Below, piece by piece: positions 35,814 to 48,700 of a stretch of 64,000 nucleotides of DNA. The first letter of the stretch is position 1, and the number at the start of each line of letters is the position of its first letter. The notes under the pieces were generated by a model, which made no database searches, was not told where the DNA came from, and was given only the letters and a program-made list of their open reading frames with translations. This DNA is from Ziziphus jujuba (taxonomy: Eukaryota; Streptophyta; Magnoliopsida; Rosales; Rhamnaceae), in contig NC_083385.1 of assembly GCF_031755915.1 (NCBI RefSeq), positions 15,707,001-15,771,000 of the forward strand, written 5' to 3'. Both the position numbers and the translations under genes were made by a program.

Positions 35814-37867
35814 TACTTTTATACATTCCATGAATATAAGAAAAAGAACTAACCTGCAACTCGAGAGATGGCTGTTCGAGTTTCTCAAGATTCTTCGAGT
35901 GCAAATTATGCCTTTCTAGAATTTCTTTCATGCTTCATAAGAGAAGTTAAGTAATACGAAGTCAGTTGAAGTAACAGCGCTATCATATATGGGGAAAGAA
36001 GATGAAAGTGATACTTTATAAGTCCACTCACAACCAATTACGTTGTAATAATTAAATCTCAGTAGCATTTAAAAGAATAAACCATATAAACTAGTTACAA
36101 CTTGAAGTAATTTTAGCTATTAATACTTATTATATTATTTCATTCCATATATTTGAAGCGAGAAAATAATGTATATATATATATAATTAAGGCAGGCCAT
36201 TAAATCCTTCAAGCTTACTATACTTCTACACGTTTCCGTGTAACAATCTAACATAAATATTCACCCAAAAAAAAAATCTAAAGATACATAAATAATAATC
36301 TTCCATCTCTAACATTTTCAAAGAGAGTTATGGCAAAGATTCAAGTATTTTGTTGGCAATGTCAGTAATCTATAACCAGTACGCATGTCACAGATATCAG
36401 TAATTATTACAAACATGTACTCTAGGTTGAGCGCTTAATTAACTTAGATTTTATTTGCTTTGTATCATTTCTTTTGAACCACCTAGATACGGAGGAATTT
36501 GTAAGGTATTTATCCCCCATGCAAAAGATAGGCTGCTACTTGCTACACAACAGTCAGCCCGATAATATTTGCCTCACTTCCACTTTGGTCAACTTGGACC
36601 ACAGAAAATATATAAATATATAATTGAATGAAATAAAAAGAAATGGATGACAAGACAGAATATTAAATCCAACAACGTTTTTTTTTTTTTTTTTTTCTCC
36701 GTAAAGCTTTAATAGAAAACAAGTTGAGATTGTAAACTAAACTTTTTGTTTTTTAGATAAAGGTATAGCCTGCTACTTTCATATATATGTATATCTATAT
36801 ATATATGTGTTTCCCATTTTTCCTCAGTCAATATTGAAACTTTCTTTATGAGAAGAAAGTGTCACACATAAGTTCCATAAAAAGCAAAAAAAAAAAAAAA
36901 AAAAAAAAAAAGAGCTATCGAATAACAAATAATAATAATCTCAAAACCATCGTTCTAATTGAGTCGCTAATTTCTCTTTTTATACATAAATTAACTTTAC
37001 ACTCATTGTCAGTATCGTTCATGGTGAAGTGTTTTATTTTGCATAGGTTACTGAAAGATGATATGAATAGGCTCTTCATATGTGTTTCTCTATCTATATA
37101 TTATATATATGTAATATATACACATAAAAGAAAGTACTGCTATTCTCACATCTCCAATCAAAATGACAAGTCAATGTAAGCCCTTTTTTTTTTTTTTTTT
37201 TTTTTTCCATTTTATGCAACACCAAAATACAAAGCTAAAAACAACTCCAAAATAGAAGAAATGAAGATCTGCGTGCATTCGTATGTTTGAATGTATGTGT
37301 GAGAGAAAGAGGGAGATGAAAAGCTACAGAAGAAAAAAAACAAACAAAAAGAGTTAGATGAGGAAGGAACTGTACTAGCAAGTAGTTGGTTAGAAAAACA
37401 GCATTTTTTATTCAAACCCACATAATAGTTTTACAAAGTGTAGAGTTTATGAGTATAAGATTAATCCCCCAAGTTGAAGATAGTCGATTTAACATAAAAT
37501 ATTTTTAAGATTTTCATTTTTTTTGGGATCAAACTTTCTTCATCACACGTATAACTCAAACACACTGGTAAGGACTGTTGAAACACTTCCAAAGAACAAA
37601 CTGGGCTTAACTACCCAGGTAAAACCATTAATTAGTTTACAGTGAAGATGAAGAATATACATAAGAGAAAGAGAGAAGAAAACACCTAGAGCTGGCGTAC
37701 TCAAAGAGCTTTCCAGTCGAAGAGAAAATGATAAGAGCAACATCGGCATCACAGAGCACAGAGAGTTCCTCAGCTTTCTTGAAAAGCCCTCTTCGCCGTT
37801 TTGAAAAAGTCACTTGCCTCGCCGTCGCGTTGTCGATCTTCCTGATCTGAATCTTTTCTCGAGCCAT
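33797..37867 (-). CDS. SVP: SVP-like MIKC-type MADS-box transcription factor
   Basis: Eight coding exons on the minus strand, 5' to 3': 37867-37686, 35932-35854, 34982-34918, 34811-34712, 34473-34432, 34338-34297, 34167-34010, 33809-33797; 226 residues. Exon 1 encodes the complete MADS domain ([20 protein letters not shown] through the kinase-like [20 protein letters not shown] block), exons 2-6 the I region and K domain coiled coil ([20 protein letters not shown]), and the last two the C-terminus. The tail [11 protein letters not shown] is characteristic of the SVP/StMADS11 clade and holds LKLGL, which fits the EAR-type LxLxL repression pattern. Family knowledge: SVP-clade proteins are nuclear, bind CArG boxes and repress flowering or control bud dormancy. 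Intron 1 is long (1.75 kb) and ends at a weak acceptor (TTATGAAG). The last exon has only 13 bases, coding the end of GLPY and the stop. It could be another clade member such as AGL24; the MARE start and GLPY end favour SVP. Confidence 0.92.
35777..35811. repeat. (TG)n microsatellite in SVP intron 2
   Basis: About 17 uninterrupted TG units, 43 bases from the 3' edge of coding exon 2 (as transcribed, shortly after its donor). Confidence 0.95.
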
Positions 37868-40800
37868 CTATAAAATCTCTAATCTCAAACTACTTCTTCT
37901 TCTTCTCCTTCTTCTTTTTCCTATCTGAAACACCAAATAAATAGATAAATCCTTCTTTTCTATTACTACGGAATAAAAATCTTTTTAAAAACAAAAATAA
38001 ATTAAAAAAACAAAAATAAAAACCCACCACCAAAAAAACAAAAAAAAGTTGCCAAAAATGGAGGTTTAATGGGTACCAGAGAAGCTAAAAGAGAGACAAG
38101 CCCAGAGCGAGAAATGGCAGCATTTTGTTTTTCCAAATTAAGGTAAAGAATCAGAGTTGAAACCCTAAGTTAGAGAAAAAAAGAAAAACAAAGAAAGAGA
38201 CCCATCTTAGATCCAACGGAGAATCAATGGTACTAGTAATAATAGAATGAAAATCAAATTTTTAAAAAAAAAAAAATGTAAAACCTCAAAAACAGCATGA
38301 AAGTTTGGTTTGGTGGAATTGGGGTGAGAGAATTTAGTGGGTGTTAACTTACCAGATTGGGGTAGCGTTGGTTTTGGTGCTGAGGGGGTGTTTGGTTGAA
38401 ACTTTGAAAGCTAGCTCAGAGAAACACAAAAAAAAAAAAAAAAAAAAAAAAAAGCCACCAATGACTGAAAGAGAAAGGAAAAGAGAAAAAGAAAGAATGT
38501 AAGCGAGACACTGAGAGTGTTATAAAGAAACTGGCTTTTTATGGTGAAGCAAAAGTATGAAGTCCTTTTTCAAGTCTTTGCCCTTTAGTTGCTGTAAAAG
38601 GTTAATATGAATGAAATATGTTGAAAGGGTGTTAAAAATAAAATTTCAAAAAAAAAAAAAAAAAACTGAAATAGCCAGGAAGATGGGGAAGATTCGTATA
38701 TGTTATACAATTCAAGGGTCTTTTTGCTTTTTTATTCCATTTTTTATTATTATTATTTTTTTCCAATTTTGTCCGGACTTGCAACCCGTGTTTAATTTAA
38801 TTCTCACTTTTCTCCTTTTCATCTTGCACCTAATTTTCATTATTCATTATCCTTATCTACATCCATATTTTTTCTTTTTTTTCTTTTTCTAATCATTAAT
38901 CATTAGCTAACATCCAAATTTTTGAAAACAAAAAAATTATTTCTTTTTTTTTATTTTGGTTTTTTTACAATTAATGTTTGCTTCACCATTAGTGAATTTG
39001 AGACATTATCATTATCAAAACAAAAAATTGTTAGGTTTAAATTTAAATTTTCTTCTTCGCTTTGAGTAAAAGAATTTCAACTTCCTTATGCAATGTTGAG
39101 GTCTCCATCTCATTGGATAATTCTCCATCTCATTTTAGTATTAACCAAAATAATAATTTCACCTCCCCCTCCAATTTTGTACTATTGGCTTCATTTTCCC
39201 TTTTTTTTGAAGTTTCTATCCCATTTATTAAAAATTCATCTTTTAATCCTCTTTACAAAAAATATTGATATTTTATAATATTAACCTTGATCTTTGAGCC
39301 ATAGCCAAAAACTTATTTCTAGAATTGCTAAAGGAGGTAAAGGAAACAAATTGTGTTAATTTTGCGGTGACACAAAGCATATTACATATTCAATCGAGTA
39401 AAAGAAACTGACATTGACAACATGATTGGTTTTTTGGTCTTTTTGTTTTTCCTTTTTGTTTGAAAACACATGACTATCGGTTCGAGAATTGAGTGGGTTT
39501 CATCTAGATATATACAGAAACATGAAGGACTAAAATGCAAAATTGTTGGTCAAAAAGGGGCAAATACTCAAAAATAAAAATATTCAATATCCCAAAAGAA
39601 ATCCACCTCTTTATCTGAAGTTCCCTTTTACGGGGAATATCACTTTCCGTACATAAATGCCATGCTTCTGCCTCTGCATCACTGTACACCAGCCATTATT
39701 GCCCACCTGTTGCTCAACCATCACTCTCCTCCGTTCATTATCCACCAAAACACATAAAACAAAAACTAAAACTCCATTGGTTCTCTTTCTCTATCTCTAT
39801 TTCAGATAATCCGCACGTGATCTATGCATCGGATACATAATTAGCCTCTTATTAGCTTTTTCATTTGCATTTTTGACTCTTCTTGCCGCTAATAGTAATA
39901 TTACCTTTTCGCTGGAAAAAAAATAGTATCATTCTCTATTTTGGTGGGGAAAAAAAAATATATATTGTAGTATTATACACATCAACTCAATGGTTCTATG
40001 CCGTATAGCATTACGGTAACAAGGAGGCTTGCCATCCACCATCAATTATCACTAATAATATCGTTTTCTTCACCTCATATAATATTCTAAATTATAATTT
40101 CAACCCCAAGAATTATTATAAAAGCTTTCAAGTATTTCGAGGAGGGATATATTAGATATGATTTTTAGTATAGCATAGATTTTTATTTTTATTTTTTACT
40201 ATCAAAATTGAAAGAGAATTTTATTTTTATATTTGATAATTAAAAAAAAATTAAACTTATAAATAATTAACTTTAATATTATATAATAAATTAAAAATAA
40301 ATATATATTTTAGATAAATTTTAAAACTATTTTATATGAGATAACATAATTATAGATTAAAATAATTTTGTCACATATTTTTTTTTATTTTTTTATTTTA
40401 TAATAAATATTTTAAAAAAAATAATTATTTAAAAAAATTAAATTAATATTAATTTTATCATTATTCAAACAAATTGCTGATAAAAAATTTAAACTTTAAA
40501 AAAAATTAAAATATCATAAGATTTAGAATTGCTAAAAATCTTTAAACTTTTAAAAATTTTTATGCTTCTCCTGAGAAAATAAAAAAGTTAGCATCTTTTA
40601 TTATCAATATAGGATTTGACTTTTGAGGATAGTATTTAAACTTCTAGAAAAATTCTTGAAAATGACAAGATGAGGTGCTCCGCGCACCCCCATTGCCATT
40701 TAGAAAGAAGGGTCGAAGGTTCAATGGCACAAGAAATGATTATTCGCATTGCAAGGGATAAGCTCGAAGAATGGGAGGGCAGCGTCCATGGTGACTAGGA

Positions 40801-41419
40801 TTGAGATAGAAAGGGTTCTCAGTGAATGTGGAATCGGCAAAAATAGATGAATATACAATTAGAAAATATATTATTTGGTTGACTTAAAATTTTAAGGTAA
40901 AAGTCTTTTGATATATAATTGATTATGCATATAATAAATAAATAATATAAGAATTGTAGTATAATTTAACAATTTTATATATATTTCTAAAGATATATAA
41001 GAAATAAGATTAGTTTTCTAAATGAAAATAATATAATGTCATTTTTTAAAATGTATATAAATTAAAAAGAATAATAGTGAAAATAGCTATTTTATTTTTG
41101 TTATCCAACCATGTATTTAAATTATAATAAATGAAATCACTGATTGAATTTTGAGATAAATGATAGTAACGATATAATTATAATTTGTAATTACAGATAA
41201 ACTAATCGTATAAAACAACACCATACTATTTGGAATCCAAACTTAATTTAATAACTAAATTTTAATCAAAAAGTATGGATACATCAATTGTCAATTAAAA
41301 TTTTAAAAACAAATCATTAATACTTGAGAACATTTTTTGCTTAACCCAAAAAAAAAAAAAAAAGGTAAAAAGAATAGGGATTTAGAGGGTTGTCAATGAT
41401 TTATCATTGTTATTATTGT
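37868..41419. other. SVP 5' region and gene-poor DNA
   Basis: 37868 to about 38500 is the leader/promoter region of SVP, pyrimidine-rich on the minus strand and with a CArG box at 38052. A 5'UTR intron is possible but was not resolved. From 38600 the DNA is AT-rich with long poly-A/T, and 40120-40640 is extremely AT-rich. A short island of more even composition lies at about 40665-40850. No gene is supported. Confidence 0.6.
38052..38061. promoter_or_regulatory. CArG box upstream of SVP
   Basis: CCAAAAATGG matches CC(A/T)6GG, the MADS-protein binding site, 185 bases upstream of the SVP ATG. Auto- or cross-regulation by MADS factors is inferred only; the motif can occur by chance in AT-rich DNA. 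Confidence 0.5.
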
Positions 41420-41640
41420 TGTTGATAAAAGATTTCATTGAACAGAAGGCCTTACATCATTGAAAAGAGTATCAGAAAGCCAACTGGTCGATCTTCAATC
41501 CAAACCACAAAATCAGAACAAGAAAAAGCAAACCTAGCTAGCAAGAAGATGTGCAGCCTTGTTACCAGTTCTGAATTTATACGTATAAGCAATAGATCCT
41601 ACTTCATTAATAATGTTTAACAGATAGAAGCAGTCTTTTT
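41420..41640 (-). mobile_element. 5'-truncated LINE remnant (RNase H C-terminus)
   Basis: On the minus strand, from about 41620 down, a frame reads INEVGSIAYTYKFRTGNKAA followed by HLLAS, then a stop, then in a shifted frame DFVVWIEDRPVGFL. This is the usual end of the RNase H-like domain of plant non-LTR retroelements (R-x-GN-x-AH-LA, then a W-x-E-x-P tail). Only the 3' end is preserved, broken by at least one stop and one frameshift. The plus-strand open frame over the same bases is a shadow. Confidence 0.65.
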
Positions 41641-43738
41641 GCTATTTTTTTTAACAGGGTTTTTGGCACTAATACCTTATATAGTTTCTATATTTTTACA
41701 TTTTATCATATATGGTATCAAATTAGCATGGATGCCTCTAAAAATTTGTAAATGGTACAATATAAATTCAAAATCTTATGTCTCTGTTTCGATTTTGGAA
41801 AGTGCTGAGGAAAAGTAGAAAAAAGTAAATAAGGATTTTGAAATCCTATTTTGGTTTTAAAATATATTAGGGAGAAAAAATAGAATGGAAAAAAACAAGA
41901 AAAAAAAGTTTATTTAAAAATGTCAAATTCAATTTTCCTCTCAATTTGGGAGGAAAATAGAAATCGTTTTGGAAACCTTCTTCGCCCAGGTTTAATTTGA
42001 CAATATTTAGATTCTAAAAAATCAGCAGTAATTGTGTTGAAAAAAGAATCAACTTTTATTTTGCTTTAAAAAAAGTACTAAAATGTTTGATAACTTATAT
42101 TAATAAAAGTGCTATAAGGTATAAAACTTATAAATAAATGTTTGGTAACTTATTAAATTGAATACTTGTATATTTTATAATTATTAAAATGGACATGGTA
42201 TTTATATAGGCTATTTAAAAAAAAAAACAATGATTTATATGTAATTATGTTATTATACTTTTTATATTAAAATTAAATAATTTATAATAAATTGTAGAAA
42301 GTATAACCTCAAAACATATGATTTTTGATTTTTTTGTTCAAATCTCAATTTTAAAATAAAATACTTAACAACCAAAAAATTATTTGTTTATATATATATA
42401 TATATATATATACATAGTCTTTTTACTATACGAATATCTATATAGTTTTTCTATACAGATATAAAAATTTGGTTTTTCTGTATAAATATATTAAAAATAA
42501 GAAAGATAATGATTTTTGCACAATCGTCTAGAATATTTCGACCTACAAAAGATGATATTTTTTATAAAACCATCGTGTTTTATGATACCCCCACCAAATA
42601 ATTATGTAGATATTACAAGATTGAAATATTATATATACATATATATTACATTTATTTAGATATTAAAGTGGTAGATACATAATATAATTTTTAGAGAGTT
42701 TTTTATTTGAATATGACTATTTGATTATATAAAAGATTAATATAATATGATATTATATTAATTAATTAAAAGTATTTTAAAAATTTAAATTTATTTATTC
42801 TAATTGTAAAAGAATTAGATTTTTAAAATTATTTTTTAATCTAATTTTAAAAACTGTTATATAATTGCTAAATTTCTCAAATAATTAACTCTATTATACT
42901 TTTATTCAATATCTACGTTTTTGATATTGCCAAAAAAAATTTCATGAGTTTTAAAATTTCCAAAATCAATACCAAACAAAGCCTCACTCTTTCTCTCACG
43001 CTATCCCTCTTTCTCCTTTCTCCGTCTGAAGTCAAAAACTTCCTGCAAAGCTCCCTCTCCAGTGGTCATCCCCACTCCATTTCTCTCTCTCTAGGTTTTT
43101 CTTCCTTCAAAATTTTTCCCTCGTCTTTTTGTTAGCAACCAAACAAGAAAAAAAATTTGTTAAGGAAAATCATTTTTTTCCTTTTACTTTTTTTTTTCTC
43201 TATATTTTCTTAACCTCAAACAGAGCCGAAATGAATCTTTAACTAGTAAAGTGTATGCGCATTATATGGGGACTGGATTCCTTTTTCCTATATAGGAATA
43301 TAATCATAATAAAATTCAAATTATATTACTATTATTATAAGTTAGCAGCTAAGAAATAATTAATAAAGATTTTGGACTAATAATGCAATGTTTAAAAACG
43401 ACAAAGAATATTGATGCTAATTCAGATAAAATATAAAAATATTAAAACGACAAAAAGTACTGGATATCAATTTTTTTTTTATAAATATCAGAGATGATGG
43501 ATTTGAACTTTCTGGGTATTTGTACGATAAATGGACTGTTGTGGGGTTCATTTTAATTAATTGACCATCGTGCATCTTTCTTTTGCTGCCATTGACCCAT
43601 CATACTTCACATTTTCACATGTCGTAAAGGACCATTTTCAATTTATATTCAATCCAAAAAACAAACAGTATCAAATGCCGGAAGTTTGTCCAGCAACACT
43701 GTACAATTTAGATGAACGTACTTGAAAGTCTGTATCAT
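41641..43738. other. AT-rich intergenic DNA, no gene seen
   Basis: Long A/T tracts and a TA microsatellite at about 42389-42412. The pyrimidine-rich stretch around 42980-43130 gives a 63-codon open frame with low-complexity Ser/Leu content and is not supported as a gene. Confidence 0.7.
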
Positions 43739-43756
43739 AAGATGCAATAAATGAAC
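43739..43756. repeat. left target-site duplication of the LINE
   Basis: AAGATGCAATAAATGAAC, matched by AAGATACAATAAATGAAC at 49924-49941 directly after the element's A tail: 17 of 18 positions are identical. Confidence 0.85.
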
Positions 43757-44011
43757 TTTCCACCCTAAAATTATGTCTCACGCGAATTCCGTATTATCAA
43801 ACAGTCAAGGTAAGGTTGCCTTTGTTTTACAAAATAACTTAGCCATTGTTGCTAAATTGCAGTCTCTCCATGTGAGGAGGTTCTACCGGAAGGTTAGAGG
43901 TTACACTGGCAGTGATTTCCCAACAGAAATTACCGTGCAGTGAAGAGTGGAAAGGGAGTACTTTCGGACAACTAGAACATTTTCCGTGAAGTTGAATCAG
44001 AGGCGGGGTTG

Positions 44012-45759
44012 ATGGCGGCAGAGGAGGGCCCATCCCAAATGTAGGAGGGTTTCCCTTAGCTCAAGCTTACAGTTGACATTACAGAAGCTGAAAAAAGATC
44101 CAACCTTACTCTAGTGGGGAAAATTATCACTGAAAAGGTTACTAGAACAATAACAGTGACGATGATTATACGAAGAATTTGGTTCACCCAAGAACCAGTT
44201 AGAGTGGAGCAGTTAGACACCAATACCTTCTTGTTCGTTTTCAAAATGAAGGCGGACTGAGATAGAGTGTGGTTTCAACGGCCATGGACTATAAATGGGG
44301 CGCACATGTGTCTCAAGGAGTGGAATCCCCACATGTCACTACGGGATTTTGATCTCTCCTCTTCCACTTTCTGGGTCTAGATTCATGGTCTCTCGTTGCA
44401 ATTTTTAAACAAAGAGAATGCCTGCAAGATTGGGGTTCTACTCAAGGAGGTGATTTGCTGTGAGGATTCATCGAGGAAGAACCTCTTGGGTCTAAAATAC
44501 TTACGAATTCAAGTGGAAGTACATATTTCAAAGCCACTGTTAACTGGCTTCTTCCAGAAAATTAGTTCTAGTCGAACATGGATTTAGTTTTGCTATGAGC
44601 GTCTAGGGGACTTCTGTTATAAATGTGGTGTTATCGGTCACTTAAAAAATTCATGCAAAAGTAGTACAAATACCTTGTCTCAGACGGAAGGCGATGAGTA
44701 TGGGGTCTGGGTGCGTGCGGAGGAGGGAGCGTTCTCAGTGGTTAACTCTGGTAGTCATCTGCGACGCATCGAGAACCCATGAAGAGACTTCTTTGATTCC
44801 TGGTCCAATGAGGAACTGGGGGTCGTGGAGATGAACCCTCCCTCAGACCAGGGCAAGGCAAGTATTGCGAAGGCTAGGGCGGACCTCCAAACTTCGACAG
44901 TGGAAGATGCATCGGCACCTGACTCTAAGGCTCAACCTTCAAGTCGCACGGTTCTTGAAGGCCTAATCACTGTTCACAGCAGGGGATAGTGTCAGACAGA
45001 GGAACGAGTCAGAAGAAAATGTTAGGGAAAAATATAGACAAGGTTGACAAGGGACAGAACCCTAGGCTGTGTGAATGTGTCTCGAGTTACGACATTAGCA
45101 GTGAAGGTTTGAATTTTGAAAAGAATAGAGAGACAAGAACCGTTGAGACAACCTGTGCCGAGGGTGGAACGGGTGTAGAGGTAAAACCTAATGTGTGTTG
45201 GAAAGAGAAACAGAAGTTTCCTGAGACAAAAGGAACTTCGTTGAGTTCAAATGAAGTCATTACAAAGGAGCCATAAACGAGGAATAAAGTAGGCCTCAAG
45301 CGTAAGATACAACAGATTACTAACTATTGCGGGCTTGTAGGAGGCCCACACAAAAACATGGAGGTAGGGGACAAGGCTGGGGGTGGAGCCCAAGTCTTGT
45401 GCAGTGCTACAGACATGGTGGTTGGGCCCAATGAGCACACTTCTTCCATAATTCAACAGTCTGCGAGCCCAAACCATAGGAAAGATAGGAAATTCTCGGA
45501 GATGGAAATCCCAATCCAACCCAACGGGAATAACAATGACCCAGGATCCCCATTTCCTAATTCAGGGGAGTTATCCTCTAGGTCCCCTAAAATGAGATTG
45601 AAAAAATGCGCTCAAGTGATAACACAGAGAAGCACTCTGAAACAACACACGTTGATGAAAGAACCTCTTCGAGAGGAGACTGTTACTTCTATGGCTGAGG
45701 AGGCGGGCCTACACATGCCCCCCCCCCCCCCTCTTCCAAGCCATGAATATCATAGCTAA
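44012..45759 (+). pseudogene. LINE ORF1 (DUF4283 and CCHC zinc knuckle), broken
   Basis: The frame opens near the ATG at 44012 and shifts soon after. LVGKIITEKVTRTITVTMII with FLFVFKMKAD, then WNPHMSLRDFDLSSSTFWV, resembles the DUF4283 domain of plant LINE ORF1 proteins. CYERLGDFCYKCGVIGHLKN with a following SCK is a CCHC knuckle (CxxCxxxxHxxxxC at about 44615-44660). Downstream is a hydrophilic, low-conservation region with several in-frame stops (for example near 44987 and 45274) up to a proline-rich end at 45759. Such proteins bind nucleic acid and help form the retrotransposition RNP in active elements. Confidence 0.75.
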
Positions 45760-48700
45760 CTACCGAGGATTAGGGAGGACCTCTGCAGTTCATGGCCTGA
45801 GAGACCTTATTCGGAGGTACTCCCCATCAGGCTTGTTTCTATGCGAAACAAACAGTACTAAGGACAAATTAGAAAGCATTTGATGGAAATTGGCTTTTGA
45901 TGAGATTTTTTTCGTAGAAGCAATAAACAGAAAAGGCGATTTAGCGGTGTCCTAGAATTGAACGTGTAATTGGGAAGTGGTGTCAGCCTCTTTATGGTCA
46001 ATTGGAATTCATGTAGAGTCAGAACAATCGGGGAGCTGGATGTCATAGTTTTGCCATTGTCCGGCAAAGCGATCGCTGAGAAAGACGTTCTGGGAGGAAT
46101 TAACTATGAATATTCGATCGGGTCTGAAGTCGCAGGTCCTTAGGCAATTTCAATGATGTCATTATCCCAGAGGAAAAAGCAGGCGGTAGACCAGTTACAC
46201 TGAAGTCAAATTTTTTCTTAAGGAATTTTTTATTTGATGTTGAAGGTTTAGATATTGGGTTCAATGGGAACAGGTTTACGTGGTGCAACAAACAAGGGGG
46301 CAAGGTGAATATAAAGAGCGCCTAGACTAGGTGATTGTTAGCCCAGACTGGAGAACAACGTTTGACAAGGTCGGCATTTTTCATCTTTCTGGGGCCCTTT
46401 CGGATCATATCCCCATACAACTAAATTTATTTGCGGATCATCGAACACAGAGAAGACCTTTTCATTTCTGTGAAATGCGGACAAAGGATGAAACATGTGA
46501 AAAGGTGATAGAGGATGCTTGGACGGTAGCGGATTCATCAGAACGGGCATCCTCGGTAAGATTTAAGCTACACAGCACTGCTTTAGCTTTAAAGAATTGG
46601 AATAGAGATGTGCTTGGCTTCTGTCAAACTAGAATAACAGGGCTAGAGAATGAACTTCAATGGATTCAAGGCTTAGCTCCACCGGTGGAGAATCTTTCAG
46701 AAGAAAGGAAGTGTTAAGGAGACCTGAATGAATTGAGGAAACGGTTGGAAATGATGTGGAGGCAGAAATCACGAGAACTATGGCTTAATGCCGGGGATAA
46801 AAACTTTTTCATACCGTAACCATTGCGAATAGAAGGAAGAGTTTCATCCCGGCTCTGAAAGATGCTGATGGTAATTGGAGAGAGACCAGGGACACCTTGG
46901 GGGCGCTTCTGATCAACGAATTTACGAAGTTGTATGAGGCTAAGGATCTGAGAAGAAGCAAATGAATTGGTGATCTTATCCCCTGTTGTGTTACTGAGGA
47001 AGAAAATAGAATTTTAGATTCTATCCCCACAGCTTGTGAAATTTGGAATGTTGTTCGGAATATGCACCCGACCAAATCCCCTGGGCTAGGTGGTATGCCT
47101 GCAGTATTTTTCCAGAAATATTGGCGTATAGTGTGACCAGATGTCATTCGTATGGTTCAAAATGTGTTCCGGTCGGGATTACATCCTAGAGACATTAATC
47201 GATCTTTTGTGGTGTTAATTCCAAAAGTCATTGGTGTTTTACAATTTAAGCACCTTCGCCCTATTAGCTTATGCAATACCTTGTAAAAATTATATCAAAA
47301 CTCTTAGCGGACAGATTGCGACCAATTTTAATGAGGATTATTTCCCCAAACCAATCAGTATTCGTCCTTGGATGTTGGATAGGCAAAAATGTTATCTTGG
47401 CTAACGAAGTGGTGCACGCTATGAAACTCAAGAAAGGGGTTCGAGGCATTGTTGGAATCAAGGTCGAATTGTAAAAGGTGTATGATAGGGTTGATTGGGT
47501 CGTGTTGATAAGAATCTTAACTCTCTTTAGGTTCTCTGATAAATTCACCAAACTAGTGCTTAATTGCTTGTCATCTATGAATATGGAGCTCCTGTTGAAT
47601 GGGAATGTCTTTGGTCAAATCCCGATGGGTAGAGGACTGCGGCAAGGTGATCCAATTTCACCATTCCTGTTTATTATCTTGATGGAACTTCTTTCAAAAA
47701 TGCTACTTAAATGGGAAAGGAATGGGAAAATCAATGGCGTTAAGCTTGGCAGACAAGCCCCGTCGATCACCCATCTTCTGTTTGTTGACAACTTACTGAT
47801 TTTTTGTCAGGCTAATATGGACGAGGTCAAGAATGTGTATCGGTGTCTTCAATTGTTCTGTAAATGGACTGGGCAAGCTTTCAATAAGGAGAAATCTGGC
47901 TGTTTTTTCTCTAGGAACGTTACTCCAAAAAGAACACTAGATATTAAGCGGTGCTTAGGTATGAAAGAACTCGATAACAAGTCAAAACACCTTGGTCTGT
48001 CGCTCTTTATCGAAAGAAATAAATCAACAGCGTTCGAAGACTTAAGAAGGAAGGTAGAAGATAGGCTGTAGGGCTGGAAGGCCAAATTGCTTTCTCAAGC
48101 TGGTAGAACTACATTGATTAGACACGTGGTTACGGCCATGCCTCTCTACATAATGTCTTCCTTCCTCCTCCCTAAACTCTAGTGCATGAAAATAGAACAG
48201 ATGGCCCGATCTTTCTTTTGGAAAAACAGCTCAAGTTTGTCAAAAGGATACTGTCTTATCGCTTGGAATAAAGTGTGTTAACCCATATTGCAGGGGGGTC
48301 TGGGAAAAGAAGCTGTGGTGTTTCAATAAAGCGATGGTGGCAAAACTTGGGTGGTGCCTGGCAACGGAGGAGAAGAAGTTTTGGGTACAAGCAATCAAAG
48401 CCAGATATTTCCCTTTCTCTTCTTTCATGAATTGTTCAAAGAAAAGGGGTTGTTTGTGGCTTTGGTCAGGAGTCCTAGAGGTAAGAAAGCTGTTAGTCAG
48501 GGGATTGTGCTTCAAAGTGGGTAAAGGGGACTCTGTTGTTTTCTGGACAAACCCTTGGATACCCAACCGGGAAGGCTTTCGACCACAACCAATCACCCAG
48601 TAGTGTTATTTAGTAGGGATGGTTAGCTCCTTGAAAAATACTAGAGGGGGATGGGACATGGAGAGGTTGATCTGTATTTTCGATAATGATTCTGTTTGAA

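Noticed and set aside
35679..35888. Minus-strand frame with a His-Thr repeat
   Set aside because: Created by the TG microsatellite in an SVP intron.
41438..41620. 60-codon plus-strand frame
   Set aside because: The opposite strand shows the LINE RNase H tail, which explains this stretch better.
43839..44244. Minus-strand frames inside the LINE 5' region
   Set aside because: The plus-strand DUF4283-like reading accounts for the sequence; these are shadows.
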